Positions 54,099 through 62,669 of a stretch of 64,000 nt of DNA are shown piece after piece. Every line of letters starts with the position of its first letter. The first letter of the stretch is position 1. A model generated the notes under the pieces. The model had not been told where the DNA came from. It searched no databases and saw nothing but the letters and a program-made list of their open reading frames with translations. Source of the DNA: Streptomyces aurantiogriseus (GTDB taxonomy: Bacteria; Actinomycetota; Actinomycetes; Streptomycetales; Streptomycetaceae); the NCBI RefSeq assembly GCF_014649375.1, contig NZ_BMSX01000034.1, positions 22,601-86,600 of the forward strand, read 5' to 3'. Position numbers and translations under genes: made by a program.

Positions 54099-55496
54099 AT
54101 GCCCCTTCACAAAGGCCCCGTGAAGTCCGACGAGCGCCCCCTGGCCGTGAATCCCTTCTACGGCGCGGCGGATCCGGTCGGCGGCATGACCGAGGCGCCG
54201 CCCAAACACCGGCTGCCGGACGGCCCGATGCCGCCGCCGACGGCATATCAACTCGTGCACGACGAGCTGATGCTGGACGGCAACTCCCGGCTGAACCTGG
54301 CCACGTTCGTCACGACGTGGATGGAGCCGCAGGCCGGGGTGCTGATGGCGGAGTGCCGGGACAAGAACATGATCGACAAGGACGAGTACCCGCGCACCGC
54401 CGAGCTGGAGCGGCGGTGCGTGGCGATGCTCGCCGACCTGTGGAACGCGCCGGATCCGTCGGCGGTGGGCTGTTCGACGACCGGGTCGAGCGAGGCGTGC
54501 ATGCTCGCCGGGATGGCCCTCAAGCGGCGCTGGAGCAGGCGGAACTCCGCGCCGGGCGCCCGGCCGAACCTGGTCATGGGTGTCAACGTCCAGGTCTGCT
54601 GGGAGAAGTTCTGCACGTTCTGGGAGGTGGAGCCCCGTCAGGTCCCCATGGAGGGCGACCGCTTCCATCTCGACCCGCAGGCCGCCGCCGAGCTGTGTGA
54701 CGAGAACACCATCGGGGTCGTCGGCATCCTCGGCTCCACCTTCGACGGCTCCTACGAGCCGATCGCGGAGCTGTGCGCGGCCCTGGACGCCCTCCAGGAG
54801 CGCACCGGCCTCGACATCCCGGTGCATGTCGACGCCGCGTCCGGCGGGATGGTCGCGCCCTTCCTCGACGAGGACCTGGTGTGGGACTTCCGCCTCGCGC
54901 GCGTGGCGTCGATCAACACCTCGGGGCACAAGTACGGGCTCGTCTACCCGGGGGTGGGGTGGGCGCTGTGGCGTGACAAGGAGGCCCTGCCGGAGGAGCT
55001 GGTCTTCCATGTGAACTACCTGGGCGGCGACATGCCGACCTTCGCGCTGAACTTCTCGCGCCCCGGCGCCCAGGTCGTCGCGCAGTACTACACGTTCCTG
55101 CGGCTGGGCCGCGAGGGCTACCGGGCCGTGCAGCAGTCCACGCGGGAGGTCGCCCGGGGGATCGCCGACCGGGTGGAGGCGCTGGGCGACTTCCGGCTGC
55201 TGACGCGGGGCGACCAACTGCCCGTCTTCGCCTTCACCACGGCCCCCGGCGTCGAGGCGTACGACGTCTTCGACGTCTCCCGGCGGCTGCGCGAGAGCGG
55301 CTGGCTGGTGCCCGCGTACACCTTCCCGCCGGACCGCGAGGACCTGTCCGTCCTGCGGGTCGTGTGCCGCAACGGCTTCTCGGAGGACCTCGCCGACCTG
55401 TTCGTGGAGGACCTGACCCGGCTGCTGCCGGAACTGCGCCGGCAGCCGCATCCGCTGACAAGGGACAAGGAGGCGGCGACCGGGTTCCATCACTGA
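54099..55496 (+). CDS. gad: Glutamate decarboxylase
   Basis: PLP-dependent group II decarboxylase, 465 aa, producing GABA from glutamate with proton consumption. Conserved parts: DELMLDGNSRLNLATFVTTW, GCSTTGSSEACMLAGMALKR, VHVDAASGGMVAPF, and SINTSGHKYGLVYPGVGWALW with the Schiff-base Lys. ATG 54099 follows AGGAGAATCC. No GadC-type antiporter or chloride channel is adjacent, so a role in GABA metabolism is as likely as acid resistance. Confidence 0.92.
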   Translation: MPLHKGPVKSDERPLAVNPFYGAADPVGGMTEAPPKHRLPDGPMPPPTAYQLVHDELMLDGNSRLNLATFVTTWMEPQAGVLMAECRDKNMIDKDEYPRTAELERRCVAMLADLWNAPDPSAVGCSTTGSSEACMLAGMALKRRWSRRNSAPGARPNLVMGVNVQVCWEKFCTFWEVEPRQVPMEGDRFHLDPQAAAELCDENTIGVVGILGSTFDGSYEPIAELCAALDALQERTGLDIPVHVDAASGGMVAPFLDEDLVWDFRLARVASINTSGHKYGLVYPGVGWALWRDKEALPEELVFHVNYLGGDMPTFALNFSRPGAQVVAQYYTFLRLGREGYRAVQQSTREVARGIADRVEALGDFRLLTRGDQLPVFAFTTAPGVEAYDVFDVSRRLRESGWLVPAYTFPPDREDLSVLRVVCRNGFSEDLADLFVEDLTRLLPELRRQPHPLTRDKEAATGFHH

Positions 55497-55581
55497 TCCC
55501 GCGCCGGGACTGCCGGCTCGTGCGTGCGCACCTCCGGCGCCGGCGGCCGGACGACGTAGGTCTCCTTCTGCCCGCGCCTTC

Positions 55582-56223
55582 TCAGCGGTCGTCCTGCGGA
55601 TGCCGCTCCCCCGTCGCGTACGGGTTCTCCTCGCCCTCGGCGAGGACACCGACGAACGGCTCGCCCTCGCCGGCGAAGGTGTAGGCGCCGCCCTCGATCC
55701 GGGCGATGAGCCCTTGGGTCCACTCGGCCTCGGCGTCGGCCGTGTGGATCCAGAGGTTCATGATCTCGCCGATGTGACCGAGCTGCTCGGGGCCCCGCTC
55801 GGGCACGTAGTGCTCGGTGACGGCCGAGCGCCACTCCTCGATGCGCCGGATCCGCTCCTTCAGGAGAGCGACCGCCTCGGCGCGCGGCAGGTCGACGATG
55901 AAGCCGATGGCCGCCGACTTCATGTCCATCTTCTGGTCGTAGGAGGTCAGCGCCTCACGGACCAGCCGGAAGAACTCCTCGGTGCCCTGGTCCGTGATCT
56001 CGTACTCCGTGCGGGGCGGGCCGCCGGCGGTGGAGGGGGCGATCTCGTGCGCGTGCAGCAACCCCTGTTTCGCCATCTGCTTCAGCGCGTGGTAGATCGA
56101 GCCCGGCTTGGCGGTGGACCACTCGTGGGCGCCCCAGTACTCCAGGTCGTTGCGTACCTGGTAGCCATGGGCCCGCCCGTGCTGACGAACGGCACCGAGC
56201 ACGAGGAGGCGGATCGCTGACAT
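55582..56223 (-). CDS. PadR-family transcriptional regulator
   Basis: Product of 213 aa. The PadR winged helix (~1-85: LLVLGAVRQHGRAHGYQVRN, STAKPGSIYHALKQMAKQGL, EYEITDQGTEEFF) and a C-terminal four-helix Vir_act_alpha_C-like dimerisation domain (~90-200) are visible. ATG 56223 chosen. It stands between gad (convergent) and an aldehyde dehydrogenase gene on the same strand; the ligand is unknown, although PadR proteins often answer phenolic compounds. Confidence 0.87.
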   Translation of the reverse strand: MSAIRLLVLGAVRQHGRAHGYQVRNDLEYWGAHEWSTAKPGSIYHALKQMAKQGLLHAHEIAPSTAGGPPRTEYEITDQGTEEFFRLVREALTSYDQKMDMKSAAIGFIVDLPRAEAVALLKERIRRIEEWRSAVTEHYVPERGPEQLGHIGEIMNLWIHTADAEAEWTQGLIARIEGGAYTFAGEGEPFVGVLAEGEENPYATGERHPQDDR

Positions 56224-56378
56224 GGCGTCCAGCGTAGGCCGGGCGGTGCAGGTGCCGGGTCCGGGCCGGTCGGGGTGGGCGATCACCGCGGTGATCGGCA
56301 CCGGCGTTCGGGCGTACCGCTGAACGCACCGCCGTGAGGACCGCCGACAGCCCCGGACCGGCCTGACCCGGACACCGC

Positions 56379-57839
56379 CTAGAACGGGAATCCGCTCCGG
56401 CCGTGCTGCACCGAGATCCACTTCGTCGTCGTGAACGCTTCCAGCGTCGTCTCGCCGTTCAGGCGGCCGACGCCCGAGCTCTTCTCGCCGCCGAAGGGGA
56501 CGAGGGGCTCGTCGTGGACGGTGCCGTCGTTGACGTGGAACATGCCGGTGTCGATCTGCTTGGCGAAGGCGACGCCGCGCTCGATGTCGCCGGTGTGGAC
56601 GGCGCCGCTGAGCCCGTACGGGGTGTCGTTGACGAGGCGGACGGCCTCCTCCTCTCCGTCGAAGGGGACGAGGAAGGCGACGGGGCCGAAGATCTCCTGG
56701 CGGAGGAGGGCCGAGTCGGCGGGGACGTCCGTCAGGACGGAGGGCTCGACGAGGTTGTCGGTGGTCGTGCCGCGCACCAGGGCCGTCGCGCCCTCGGCGA
56801 CCGCCTGCTCGACGGCGCCCGAGAGGGCCTCCGCCTGCGAGGAGTTGATGACCGGGCCGATGACCGTCTGCGGGTCGCTCGGGTCGCCGACCTTGAGGGA
56901 CTTGACCTTGGCGACGAACTTCTCGGTGAACTCGTCGGCGATCGAGCGGTCGACCAGGACACGGTTGGCGGCCATGCAGACCTGGCCCTGGTGGACGAAG
57001 CGGCTGAAGACGGCCGCGTCGACCGCGTAGTCGATGTCCGCGTCGTCGAGGACGACGAGGGCGCTGTTGCCGCCCAGTTCGAGGATGGAGCGCTTGAAGT
57101 GGGAGGCGCAGACCGTGGCGACGTGGCGGCCGACCTTGTCGGAGCCGGTGAAGGAGATGACCCGCGGGATCGGGTGCTCGATGAAGGCGTCGCCGATCTC
57201 CGCGATGTCGGTGACGACGACGTTGAGCAGGCCGGCGGGCAGGCCCGCGTCCTCGAAGAGCTTCGCGACCAGCGTGCCGCCGGTGATCGGGGTGTTCTGG
57301 TGCGGCTTGAGCACCACGGCGTTGCCGAGCGCCAGGGCCGGGGCGACGGACTTCAGCGACAGCAGGAACGGGAAGTTGAAGGGGCTGATCACACCGACGA
57401 CGCCCACCGGCACGCGGTAGAGGCGGTTCTCCTTGCCGTCGACCGGCGAGGGGATGATCCGGCCCTCGGGGCGCAGCGCCAGGTGGATCGACTCGCGCAG
57501 GAACTCCTTGGCGAGGTGCAGTTCGAAGCCGGCCTTCAGGCCGGTGCCGCCGAGCTCGGCGATGATCACCTCGGTGATCTCCTGCTCGCGCTCCTCGACC
57601 AGACGCAGCACCTTCTCGAAGACGGCGCGGCGGGCGTAGGCGTTGGTCGCGGCCCAGTCCTTCTGGGCGCGGGCGGCGGCCCGGTACGCCTCGTCGACCT
57701 CGTCGACGGTGGCTATGGTGATCGAGGCCAGCTTCTCACCGTCGTAGGGGTTGAAGTCGATGATGTCCCAGGAGCCTGTCCCCGGGCGCCACTCACCGTC
57801 GATGTACTGCTGGGCCAGGTCGGTGAAGTAGGACGACAT
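56379..57839 (-). CDS. Aldehyde dehydrogenase (benzaldehyde/vanillin dehydrogenase-like)
   Basis: NAD(P)-dependent aldehyde oxidation. The 486-aa product has NADP-binding VGVISPFNFPFLLSLKSVAP, the turn FTGSDKVGRHV, the general-base Glu in ILELGGNSALVV, catalytic Cys in HQGQVCMAANRVL and the C-terminal VPFGGEKSSGVGRLNG. Sequence style matches aromatic aldehyde dehydrogenases. The neighbouring PadR regulator would fit a phenolic-aldehyde role, by inference. ATG 57839 has GAGGGA upstream. Confidence 0.88.
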   Translation of the reverse strand: MSSYFTDLAQQYIDGEWRPGTGSWDIIDFNPYDGEKLASITIATVDEVDEAYRAAARAQKDWAATNAYARRAVFEKVLRLVEEREQEITEVIIAELGGTGLKAGFELHLAKEFLRESIHLALRPEGRIIPSPVDGKENRLYRVPVGVVGVISPFNFPFLLSLKSVAPALALGNAVVLKPHQNTPITGGTLVAKLFEDAGLPAGLLNVVVTDIAEIGDAFIEHPIPRVISFTGSDKVGRHVATVCASHFKRSILELGGNSALVVLDDADIDYAVDAAVFSRFVHQGQVCMAANRVLVDRSIADEFTEKFVAKVKSLKVGDPSDPQTVIGPVINSSQAEALSGAVEQAVAEGATALVRGTTTDNLVEPSVLTDVPADSALLRQEIFGPVAFLVPFDGEEEAVRLVNDTPYGLSGAVHTGDIERGVAFAKQIDTGMFHVNDGTVHDEPLVPFGGEKSSGVGRLNGETTLEAFTTTKWISVQHGRSGFPF

Positions 57840-57995
57840 GTGATCCCTCAATCCCCTGCGCTGCGATCGACGTCACGATCTGATCACACGTCATCGTACG
57901 TGTGTTTCAAGGGAGTTGGGGGCACCTCCGGGACCTCTGGGGGAATCCCTGGGAAAGATCCCGGAAAGTGACCGGAAAGTCGCCGACAGGAACGG

Positions 57996-58856
57996 TCAGG
58001 ACAGCTGGAGCAGCCCGCGCAGCAGGTCCCGGCTCTCGTCGGGCCCGGGGCTGTCCTTCTGGAGCTCCTCCAGCGCCTGCTCGTACAGGGTGACGTCCTC
58101 ACGTTTGTCCAGGTAGAGGGCGCTGGTGAGCTGTTCCAGGTAGACGACGTCCGACAGGTCGGACTCCGGGAAGCTCAGGATGGTGAAGGCGCCGGACTCC
58201 CCGGAGTGCCCGCCGAAGCTGAACGGCATGATCTGCAGCCGTACGTTGGGGCGTTCGGAGATCTCGATCAGGTGCTGGAGCTGCCCGCGCATCACCTCGC
58301 GGTCGCCGTACGGCCGGCGCAGGGCCGCCTCGTCGAGGACGATGTGGAACTCCGGGGCGTTCTCAGCCACGAGGTACTTCTGCCGCTCCAGGCGCAGTGC
58401 CACCCGCCGGTCGATGTCGGCCGCGCTCGCGCCCTTCATGCCGCGCCGCACGACCGCGTGCGCGTACGCCTCCGTCTGCAGCAGCCCGTGCACGAACTGC
58501 ACCTCGTACGCGCGGATCAGCGAGGCCGCGCCCTCCAGACCGACGTACGTGGGGAACCAGTTGGGCAGCACGTCCGAGTAACTGTGCCACCAGCCCGCCA
58601 CGTTGGCCTCGCGGGCGAGGGAGACGAGCGCCTGCCGCTCCGCGTCGTCCGTGATGCCGTACAGCGTCAACAGGTCTTCGACGTCCCGTGTCTTGAAGCT
58701 CACCCGGCCCAGCTCCATCCGGCTGATCTTCGACTCCGAGGCTCGGATCGAATACCCCGCCGCCTCGCGTGTGATGCCGCGCGTCTCACGCAGTCGCCGT
58801 AGTTGCGAGCCGAGCAGCATGCGCCGCACCACCGATCCGGGCTCTCCCGCGCTCAC
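57996..58856 (-). CDS. XRE-type regulator with DUF5753 (WhiJ/AbaA-like)
   Basis: Product of 286 aa. The N-terminal helix-turn-helix (~14-70: LGSQLRRLRETRGITREAAG, SESKISRMELGRVSF) and C-terminal DUF5753 (~100-275: GLEGAASLIRAYEVQFVHGL, LDEAALRRPYGDREVMRGQL) are complete. Such proteins occur with a DUF397 protein and often an RsbW-like ATPase and influence development and antibiotic production (WhiJ and AbaA loci). Here both partners lie next door. GTG 58856 has GGAGG 9 nt upstream; a TTG at 58874 would overlap that SD. Confidence 0.87.
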   Translation of the reverse strand: MSAGEPGSVVRRMLLGSQLRRLRETRGITREAAGYSIRASESKISRMELGRVSFKTRDVEDLLTLYGITDDAERQALVSLAREANVAGWWHSYSDVLPNWFPTYVGLEGAASLIRAYEVQFVHGLLQTEAYAHAVVRRGMKGASAADIDRRVALRLERQKYLVAENAPEFHIVLDEAALRRPYGDREVMRGQLQHLIEISERPNVRLQIMPFSFGGHSGESGAFTILSFPESDLSDVVYLEQLTSALYLDKREDVTLYEQALEELQKDSPGPDESRDLLRGLLQLS

Positions 58857-59172
58857 GTTCGCCAGCCTCCCCAAGCGTCCTTGGGCCCGCAGTCTGCCAC
58901 TAAAACACTTCGAGCAGTACTCGTCCGATTACAGAGATGGAAAGAAGCCAAGGATACGCAGGAAGCGGCGCCGGGGAAGAGTGAGAGGAAAACAAGAGAA
59001 GCGCTGCTGAACGACGAGAAGATGGCGGAAAAAATGGCCAAGAAGCGGTACGGGCGGGGCCAATTCGGTCACGTGCACGTGCATCTGCCCTTGCATCTGC
59101 TCTCCGCATCGGAAACCATGGTCGCGCGCCACCGCTGCATCGCAACGACCGCGAATCCCGGGAGTGCCTCGC
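58857..59172. promoter_or_regulatory. Divergent region between DUF5753 regulator and anti-sigma-like gene
   Basis: 316 bp without a credible gene; the 58930-59050 part is unusually A-rich on the top strand (GAAAGAAGCCAAGG, GAAAACAAGAGAAG, GGCGGAAAAAATGGCC). The shared regulatory element at 59070-59100 lies 72 bp before the ATPase start. The SD for that gene is GGGAG at ~59160-59164. Confidence 0.5.
59070..59100 (+). promoter_or_regulatory. Shared upstream element, copy A (anti-sigma-like gene)
   Basis: Reads CACGTGCACG followed by two direct copies of TGCATCTGC (59080-59088 and 59092-59100, 12-bp period), 72 bp before ATG 59173. A nearly identical element occurs in the same orientation relative to the DUF397 gene at 60144-60115. 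Confidence 0.75.
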
Positions 59173-59676
59173 ATGGGGACGAATGGATCGACCATGCTCG
59201 AGCCGTTACGGCAGGGCCTTCCGCCGCTTGATCCCGCGGCCGTGTCCAACGCGGCCTCCTGCGCTCTGCCCGCCCGCTTCGAAGCGGTGCGCGAAGCACG
59301 GCAGTTCACCCGCAGAACCCTCGGCCAGTGGGACGTCGGCGACCGTTTCGACGACGTCTGTCTGGTGGTCTCGGAGCTGGTGACCAACGCCCTGCGGCAC
59401 GGACTGTCGCCCGACGCCGCGCTCTGCGGGGCGGGAGAGCATCCGCCCGTGCGGCTGCACCTGATGCGGTGGACCGAGCGGCTGGTGTGCGCGGTGCGCG
59501 ACCCCAGCCACGACAACCCGTTGCCGCGCGAGGCGGACGACTTCTCGGCGGAGTCCGGCCGCGGCCTGTTCCTCGTCGACTCCTTCGCCGACGGCTGGGG
59601 CTGGCACCCGCTCGCCGGCAACCTGGGCGGCAAGGTCGTCTGGGCGCTGTTCCGCCTGCGTACCGCCGCCGAATGA
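59173..59676 (+). CDS. RsbW/anti-sigma-type HATPase protein
   Basis: Product of 167 aa with a single HATPase_c_2 domain: PARFEAVREARQFTRRTL, the N box VCLVVSELVTNALRHG, and the G box SAESGRGLFLVDSFADGWGW. This type binds or phosphorylates partner sigma or anti-anti-sigma factors, or acts as a regulatory ATP-binding protein. ATG 59173 has GGGAG upstream. It is the ATPase member of the WhiJ/AbaA-type triad and shares an upstream element with the DUF397 gene, 97 bp away and convergent. Confidence 0.85.
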   Translation: MGTNGSTMLEPLRQGLPPLDPAAVSNAASCALPARFEAVREARQFTRRTLGQWDVGDRFDDVCLVVSELVTNALRHGLSPDAALCGAGEHPPVRLHLMRWTERLVCAVRDPSHDNPLPREADDFSAESGRGLFLVDSFADGWGWHPLAGNLGGKVVWALFRLRTAAE

Positions 59677-59772
59677 CGAACCGCGGCACCTACTGGTGCC
59701 GCGGTTCTACGCGCGTTGTCACCACTTTTCCACCGATTCCTCCGAGGCGCCGCGCATCGGAGGGTGCGGACG

Positions 59773-60033
59773 TCAGCTCGCGATCAGGTGGTCGAACTCG
59801 CCGTCCTTGATGCCCAGCAGCATCGCCTCGATCTCGGCCCGCGTGTAGACGAGCGCGGGACCGTCCGGGAAACGCGAGTTGCGCACCGCCACGTCTCCGC
59901 CCGGCAGCCGCGCGAACTCGACACAGGAACCCTGCGAGTTGCTGTGCCGGCTCTTCTGCCAGGCAACCCCGGACAACTGTGTGGCCGCCATGCCGTTGTA
60001 CACGTCGTGCCCCCCGTCAACGTCGTGGTCCAC
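59773..60033 (-). CDS. DUF397 protein (WhiJ/AbaA-locus partner)
   Basis: Small protein of 86 aa with the complete DUF397 signature: VAWQKSRHSNSQGSCVEFAR, GGDVAVRNSRFPDGPALVYT. DUF397 proteins act with DUF5753 regulators, probably as antagonists. The C-terminus (MLLGIKDGEFDHLIAS) is conserved in the family. GTG 60033 follows AGGGAG at 7 nt. The element at 60144-60115 lies 81 bp upstream. Confidence 0.87.
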   Translation of the reverse strand: MDHDVDGGHDVYNGMAATQLSGVAWQKSRHSNSQGSCVEFARLPGGDVAVRNSRFPDGPALVYTRAEIEAMLLGIKDGEFDHLIAS

Positions 60034-60114
60034 AGGTCGCTCCCTGGTGGTGCACTGGCTCGTGTGGCCATTGGTGCCGTGGTCAACTGTTCCGGATCAT
60101 AACCCCGTTCATGT

Positions 60115-60144
60115 GCAGATGCAGGAGCAGATGCACGTGCACGC
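60115..60144 (-). promoter_or_regulatory. Shared upstream element, copy B (DUF397 gene)
   Basis: On the minus strand: GCGTGCACG then TGCATCTGC twice with a 12-bp period, differing from copy A only in the 3-nt spacer and edge bases. It lies 81 bp before the DUF397 GTG. Confidence 0.75.
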
Positions 60145-60577
60145 CGGGTGCTGGTGCGGTTACAGCTTTGACGCCTGCTTTGCCGAAATCGTTCGGCCCT
60201 CCGGACCCCTTCGCGCGTCTGCCCCGAAGCCTGTGGCCCATGCGATCACTGGTTCTTCTGGGTCCTTTGTGACGCACGGGCCGTGCGAGGTAGTCCGGAT
60301 CGAACCACTTGTGCACAGGAAGAGACGCATCGAGGGGCGTTCGTGTTCCGTCGTGCCGGACACGGTTCGGCCGACGGGCATCGGCCGGGGCCGCGGAAAT
60401 CGGCCGAACAGGCCCCCGCCTGGGCGGACGTTCGCCGTCCACTCGGCGCGGCGGACGGGACCCGGGCAACCTCCGGCACCCCCCTCCCCCCGGAATCGGA
60501 TACCACCCGCACCTCCCCCCATCCCCGGCGCGAACAGGCCGGGACGCCTCACCCCGGCCCCCCGCCCGCGACAGGCG
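60145..60577. other. Gene-free stretch upstream of the DUF397 element
   Basis: Part of a 768-bp gap (60034-60801) between DUF397 and rpsR2. Frames on both strands are Arg/Pro-rich with no fold. I see nothing recognisable in 60145-60577, or in 60619-60801 apart from the rpsR2 3' flank. Confidence 0.35.
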
Positions 60578-60618
60578 CTCGCCCCCGTGGACGACGGCGG
60601 ATCGTCCACGGGGGCGAG
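60578..60618. terminator. Long perfect hairpin downstream of rpsR2
   Basis: 17-bp perfect stem (60578-60594 / 60602-60618) with a 7-nt loop. It lies ~184 bp after the rpsR2 stop in its direction, so it may end the zinc-starvation transcript. No T-run. Confidence 0.55.
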
Positions 60619-60801
60619 TACGGACTCGGCTCAGAAAGGGTGCGGGCGGCCGGTCCGTTGACGCAGATGCTCCTGGTGCGGGTGACCTGCCGGACCGGAC
60701 GATCGGCGCGATTGTGCTCGTACGACTGACGGGGATCCCCTACGGCGATGGCCGGTCCGTCGCTACGAACGCGGGCCCGCACCGACGAGTCAGGGGTGTC
60801 C

Positions 60802-61035
60802 TCAGCGACTGCCGTACGGCAGCAGGGCCATCTCGCGGGCGTTCTTGATGGCGCGGGCCAGCAGACGCTGCTGCTGGGCGGAGACCCGGGTGACCCGGCG
60901 GCTGCGGATCTTGCCGCGGTCGGAGATGAACTTCCGCAGCAGGTCGGTGTCCTTGTAGTCGATGTAGGTGATCCCGGCCTGGTCCAGCGGGTTGGGCCGG
61001 TTCCTGACGGGCTTGCGGTCGCTCTTGCGGGGCAT
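60802..61035 (-). CDS. rpsR2: 30S ribosomal protein S18, zinc-independent paralogue
   Basis: Product of 77 aa with the S18 core ITYIDYKDTDLLRKFISDRG, KIRSRRVTRVSAQQQRLLAR and AREMALLPY. The zinc-type Cys residues near the N-terminus of primary S18 are missing (RKSDRKPVRNRPNPLD), so it is a C-minus form that replaces the zinc protein when zinc is scarce. It is the last gene of L33-L31-CobW-S18, 4 nt after cobW. Confidence 0.92.
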   Translation of the reverse strand: MPRKSDRKPVRNRPNPLDQAGITYIDYKDTDLLRKFISDRGKIRSRRVTRVSAQQQRLLARAIKNAREMALLPYGSR

Positions 61036-61039
61036 GGGG

Positions 61040-62224
61040 TCAGACCTCCAGGAGGGTGTCGAAGGCGGGCGGCAGCCGCTTCCAGGCGTCGCGGCCGGCG
61101 GCGTATTCGGCGTCGGTGAGCAGGCAGGACTCCAGGAGCCGTTCGAGTCCGTCGCGGTCGAGGCCGGGGGACGTGAAGACGAGGTGCTGGCAGCAGTCGC
61201 CGTGCTCGGGGTGCCAGTCCAGCGCGGCGGCGGCGCGGCGCACCGGCGGGACCAGCTCCCAGGCCGCGTCGGGCAGGGAGGCGAGCCAGGGCCCGGCCGA
61301 CTCCACGCACAGGGCTCCGCCGGCCGCGTCCCAGTGGAGCAGCGTGTCCGGCTTGTCGGCGAGCCAGAACCGGCCCCGGCTGCGGGCAGCGGCGCAGGTC
61401 AGGTCCTCCAGCGCCGCATACAGCCGCTCCGGGTGGAAGGGGCGGCGGCGGTGCCAGACGAGGGTGGAGACGCCGTGCGCGTCGGCCTCGGCGGGGAGGA
61501 GGGCGCAGGCCGGATGCTGGGCGGCGGCGGCCGTCTCGACATCGAAGCCGGCGAGGGCGGCGGACGCCAGGTCGGACCGGGCGCCGGATGCATCTGCACG
61601 TGCCGGGGCGCCCGCCGAATCCCCCAGGTGGCCGCCCGGGACGGGGACCCGGCGGGCCGTCGGATGGAGCTGGGCCAGCAGCTCGCGGTCCTCGTCGTCG
61701 GCCTCCGGGGAGTCGACGAGCGCCAGGACCGGGGCGTACTCCAGCTGCCGGGCGAAGGTGTCGGCGACGGTCCGCTGGTCGGTGGCGGCTGCGGCGAGGC
61801 CGGCGTCGGCGAGGTCGTCGCCGTTGCCGAGGTACGGCAGCAGCAGCGCCGGGTCGACGGCGGTGATCACGCCGGTGACGGTGAGGCCGCCGACGACGAC
61901 CACCTCGGCCATGGCCTTGGGCTCGACGGAGTCCCACAGCTCGACGATCGCGAGCCGGGTGGTCGCGTCGCCGGCCAGGCGTAGCAGCTCGGGCACGAGG
62001 TCCTCGCGCAGCGCGCAGCACGCGCAGTCGTTGACCAGGGGCGCCTCGCCGGTGGAGAGGACGCCGGTGGCGTCCCTGATCGTCCGTACGACCGTGCCGG
62101 CGGCGGCCGTCGCCAGGTCGTGGTGGAGGACGACGCTGCCGGGCACGTCGGCGAGCAGCTGCTCGACAGTCGCCCGGCGTGCGTCGCTGTGCAGCCCGCC
62201 GACGATCACCACCGACAGGGTCAC
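61040..62224 (-). CDS. CobW/COG0523-family protein with degenerate GTPase motifs
   Basis: Product of 394 aa. The N-domain fold and the metal-binding CxCC motif (NDCACCALREDLVPEL) are kept, as is the C-terminal CobW_C domain (HPERLYAALEDL, RGRFWLADKPDTLLHWDAAG, LVFTSPGLDRDGLERLLESC). The P-loop GxxGxGKT is replaced (VIVGGLHSDARRATVEQLL), and no NKxD guanine motif is seen (ALVDSPEADDED). COG0523 proteins deliver zinc under starvation; this one may bind metal without GTP hydrolysis. GTG start overlaps the L31 stop. Confidence 0.85.
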   Translation of the reverse strand: MTLSVVIVGGLHSDARRATVEQLLADVPGSVVLHHDLATAAAGTVVRTIRDATGVLSTGEAPLVNDCACCALREDLVPELLRLAGDATTRLAIVELWDSVEPKAMAEVVVVGGLTVTGVITAVDPALLLPYLGNGDDLADAGLAAAATDQRTVADTFARQLEYAPVLALVDSPEADDEDRELLAQLHPTARRVPVPGGHLGDSAGAPARADASGARSDLASAALAGFDVETAAAAQHPACALLPAEADAHGVSTLVWHRRRPFHPERLYAALEDLTCAAARSRGRFWLADKPDTLLHWDAAGGALCVESAGPWLASLPDAAWELVPPVRRAAAALDWHPEHGDCCQHLVFTSPGLDRDGLERLLESCLLTDAEYAAGRDAWKRLPPAFDTLLEV

Positions 62225-62484
62225 GCCTGGCCCCGCTGTCCGTAACGGCGCTCGAAGCGCTCCACGCGGCCGGCCGTGTCCAGGACGCGGGCGGTGCCGG
62301 TGTAGAAGGGGTGGCTGACGTTCGAGATCTCGACGTCCACGACCGGGTAGGTGTGGCCGTCCTCCCACTCGATCGTCTTCGCGCCCGCCGTGGCGGACAG
62401 TGTCGAGCGGGTGAGGAAGGCGTAGTTCGCGGCACGGTCCCGGAAGACGACGGGACCGTAGGCCGGGTGGATTCCCTCGCGCAC
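62221..62484 (-). CDS. rpmE2: 50S ribosomal protein L31 type B
   Basis: Product of 87 aa, the length of type B L31: REGIHPAYGPVVFRDRAANY, LTRSTLSATAGAKTIEWEDG, YPVVDVEISNVSHPFYTG. The CxxC zinc residues of type A L31 are absent. GTG 62484, 7 nt after the L33 stop. Part of the Zur-controlled operon. Confidence 0.94.
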   Translation of the reverse strand: MREGIHPAYGPVVFRDRAANYAFLTRSTLSATAGAKTIEWEDGHTYPVVDVEISNVSHPFYTGTARVLDTAGRVERFERRYGQRGQA

Positions 62485-62491
62485 GGGTGGA

Positions 62492-62656
62492 TCAGCGCTC
62501 CTCTCGGAAGTCGACGTGACGGCCGACGACGGGGTCGTACTTGCGCAGGGTCATGCGGTCCGGGTCGTTGCGGCGGTTCTTGCGGGTGACGTACGTGTAG
62601 CCGGTCCCCGCCGTGGAGCGGAGCTTGATGACCGGGCGCAGTTCGTTGCGAGCCAT
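62492..62656 (-). CDS. rpmG2: 50S ribosomal protein L33, zinc-independent paralogue
   Basis: Product of 54 aa: ARNELRPVIKLRSTAGTGYT, YVTRKNRRNDPDRMTLRKYD, ending in HVDFREER. The four Cys of zinc-type L33 are absent. ATG at 62656 lies 14 bp from the Zur-type box. First gene of the minus-strand operon L33-L31-CobW-S18. Confidence 0.93.
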   Translation of the reverse strand: MARNELRPVIKLRSTAGTGYTYVTRKNRRNDPDRMTLRKYDPVVGRHVDFREER

Positions 62657-62669
62657 GCTGCTATCTTAC

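Noticed and set aside
60083..60609. Several 90-150-codon frames upstream of the DUF397 gene
   Set aside because: Arg/Pro/Gly-rich on all strands, overlapping each other and the shared regulatory element; no plausible start context.
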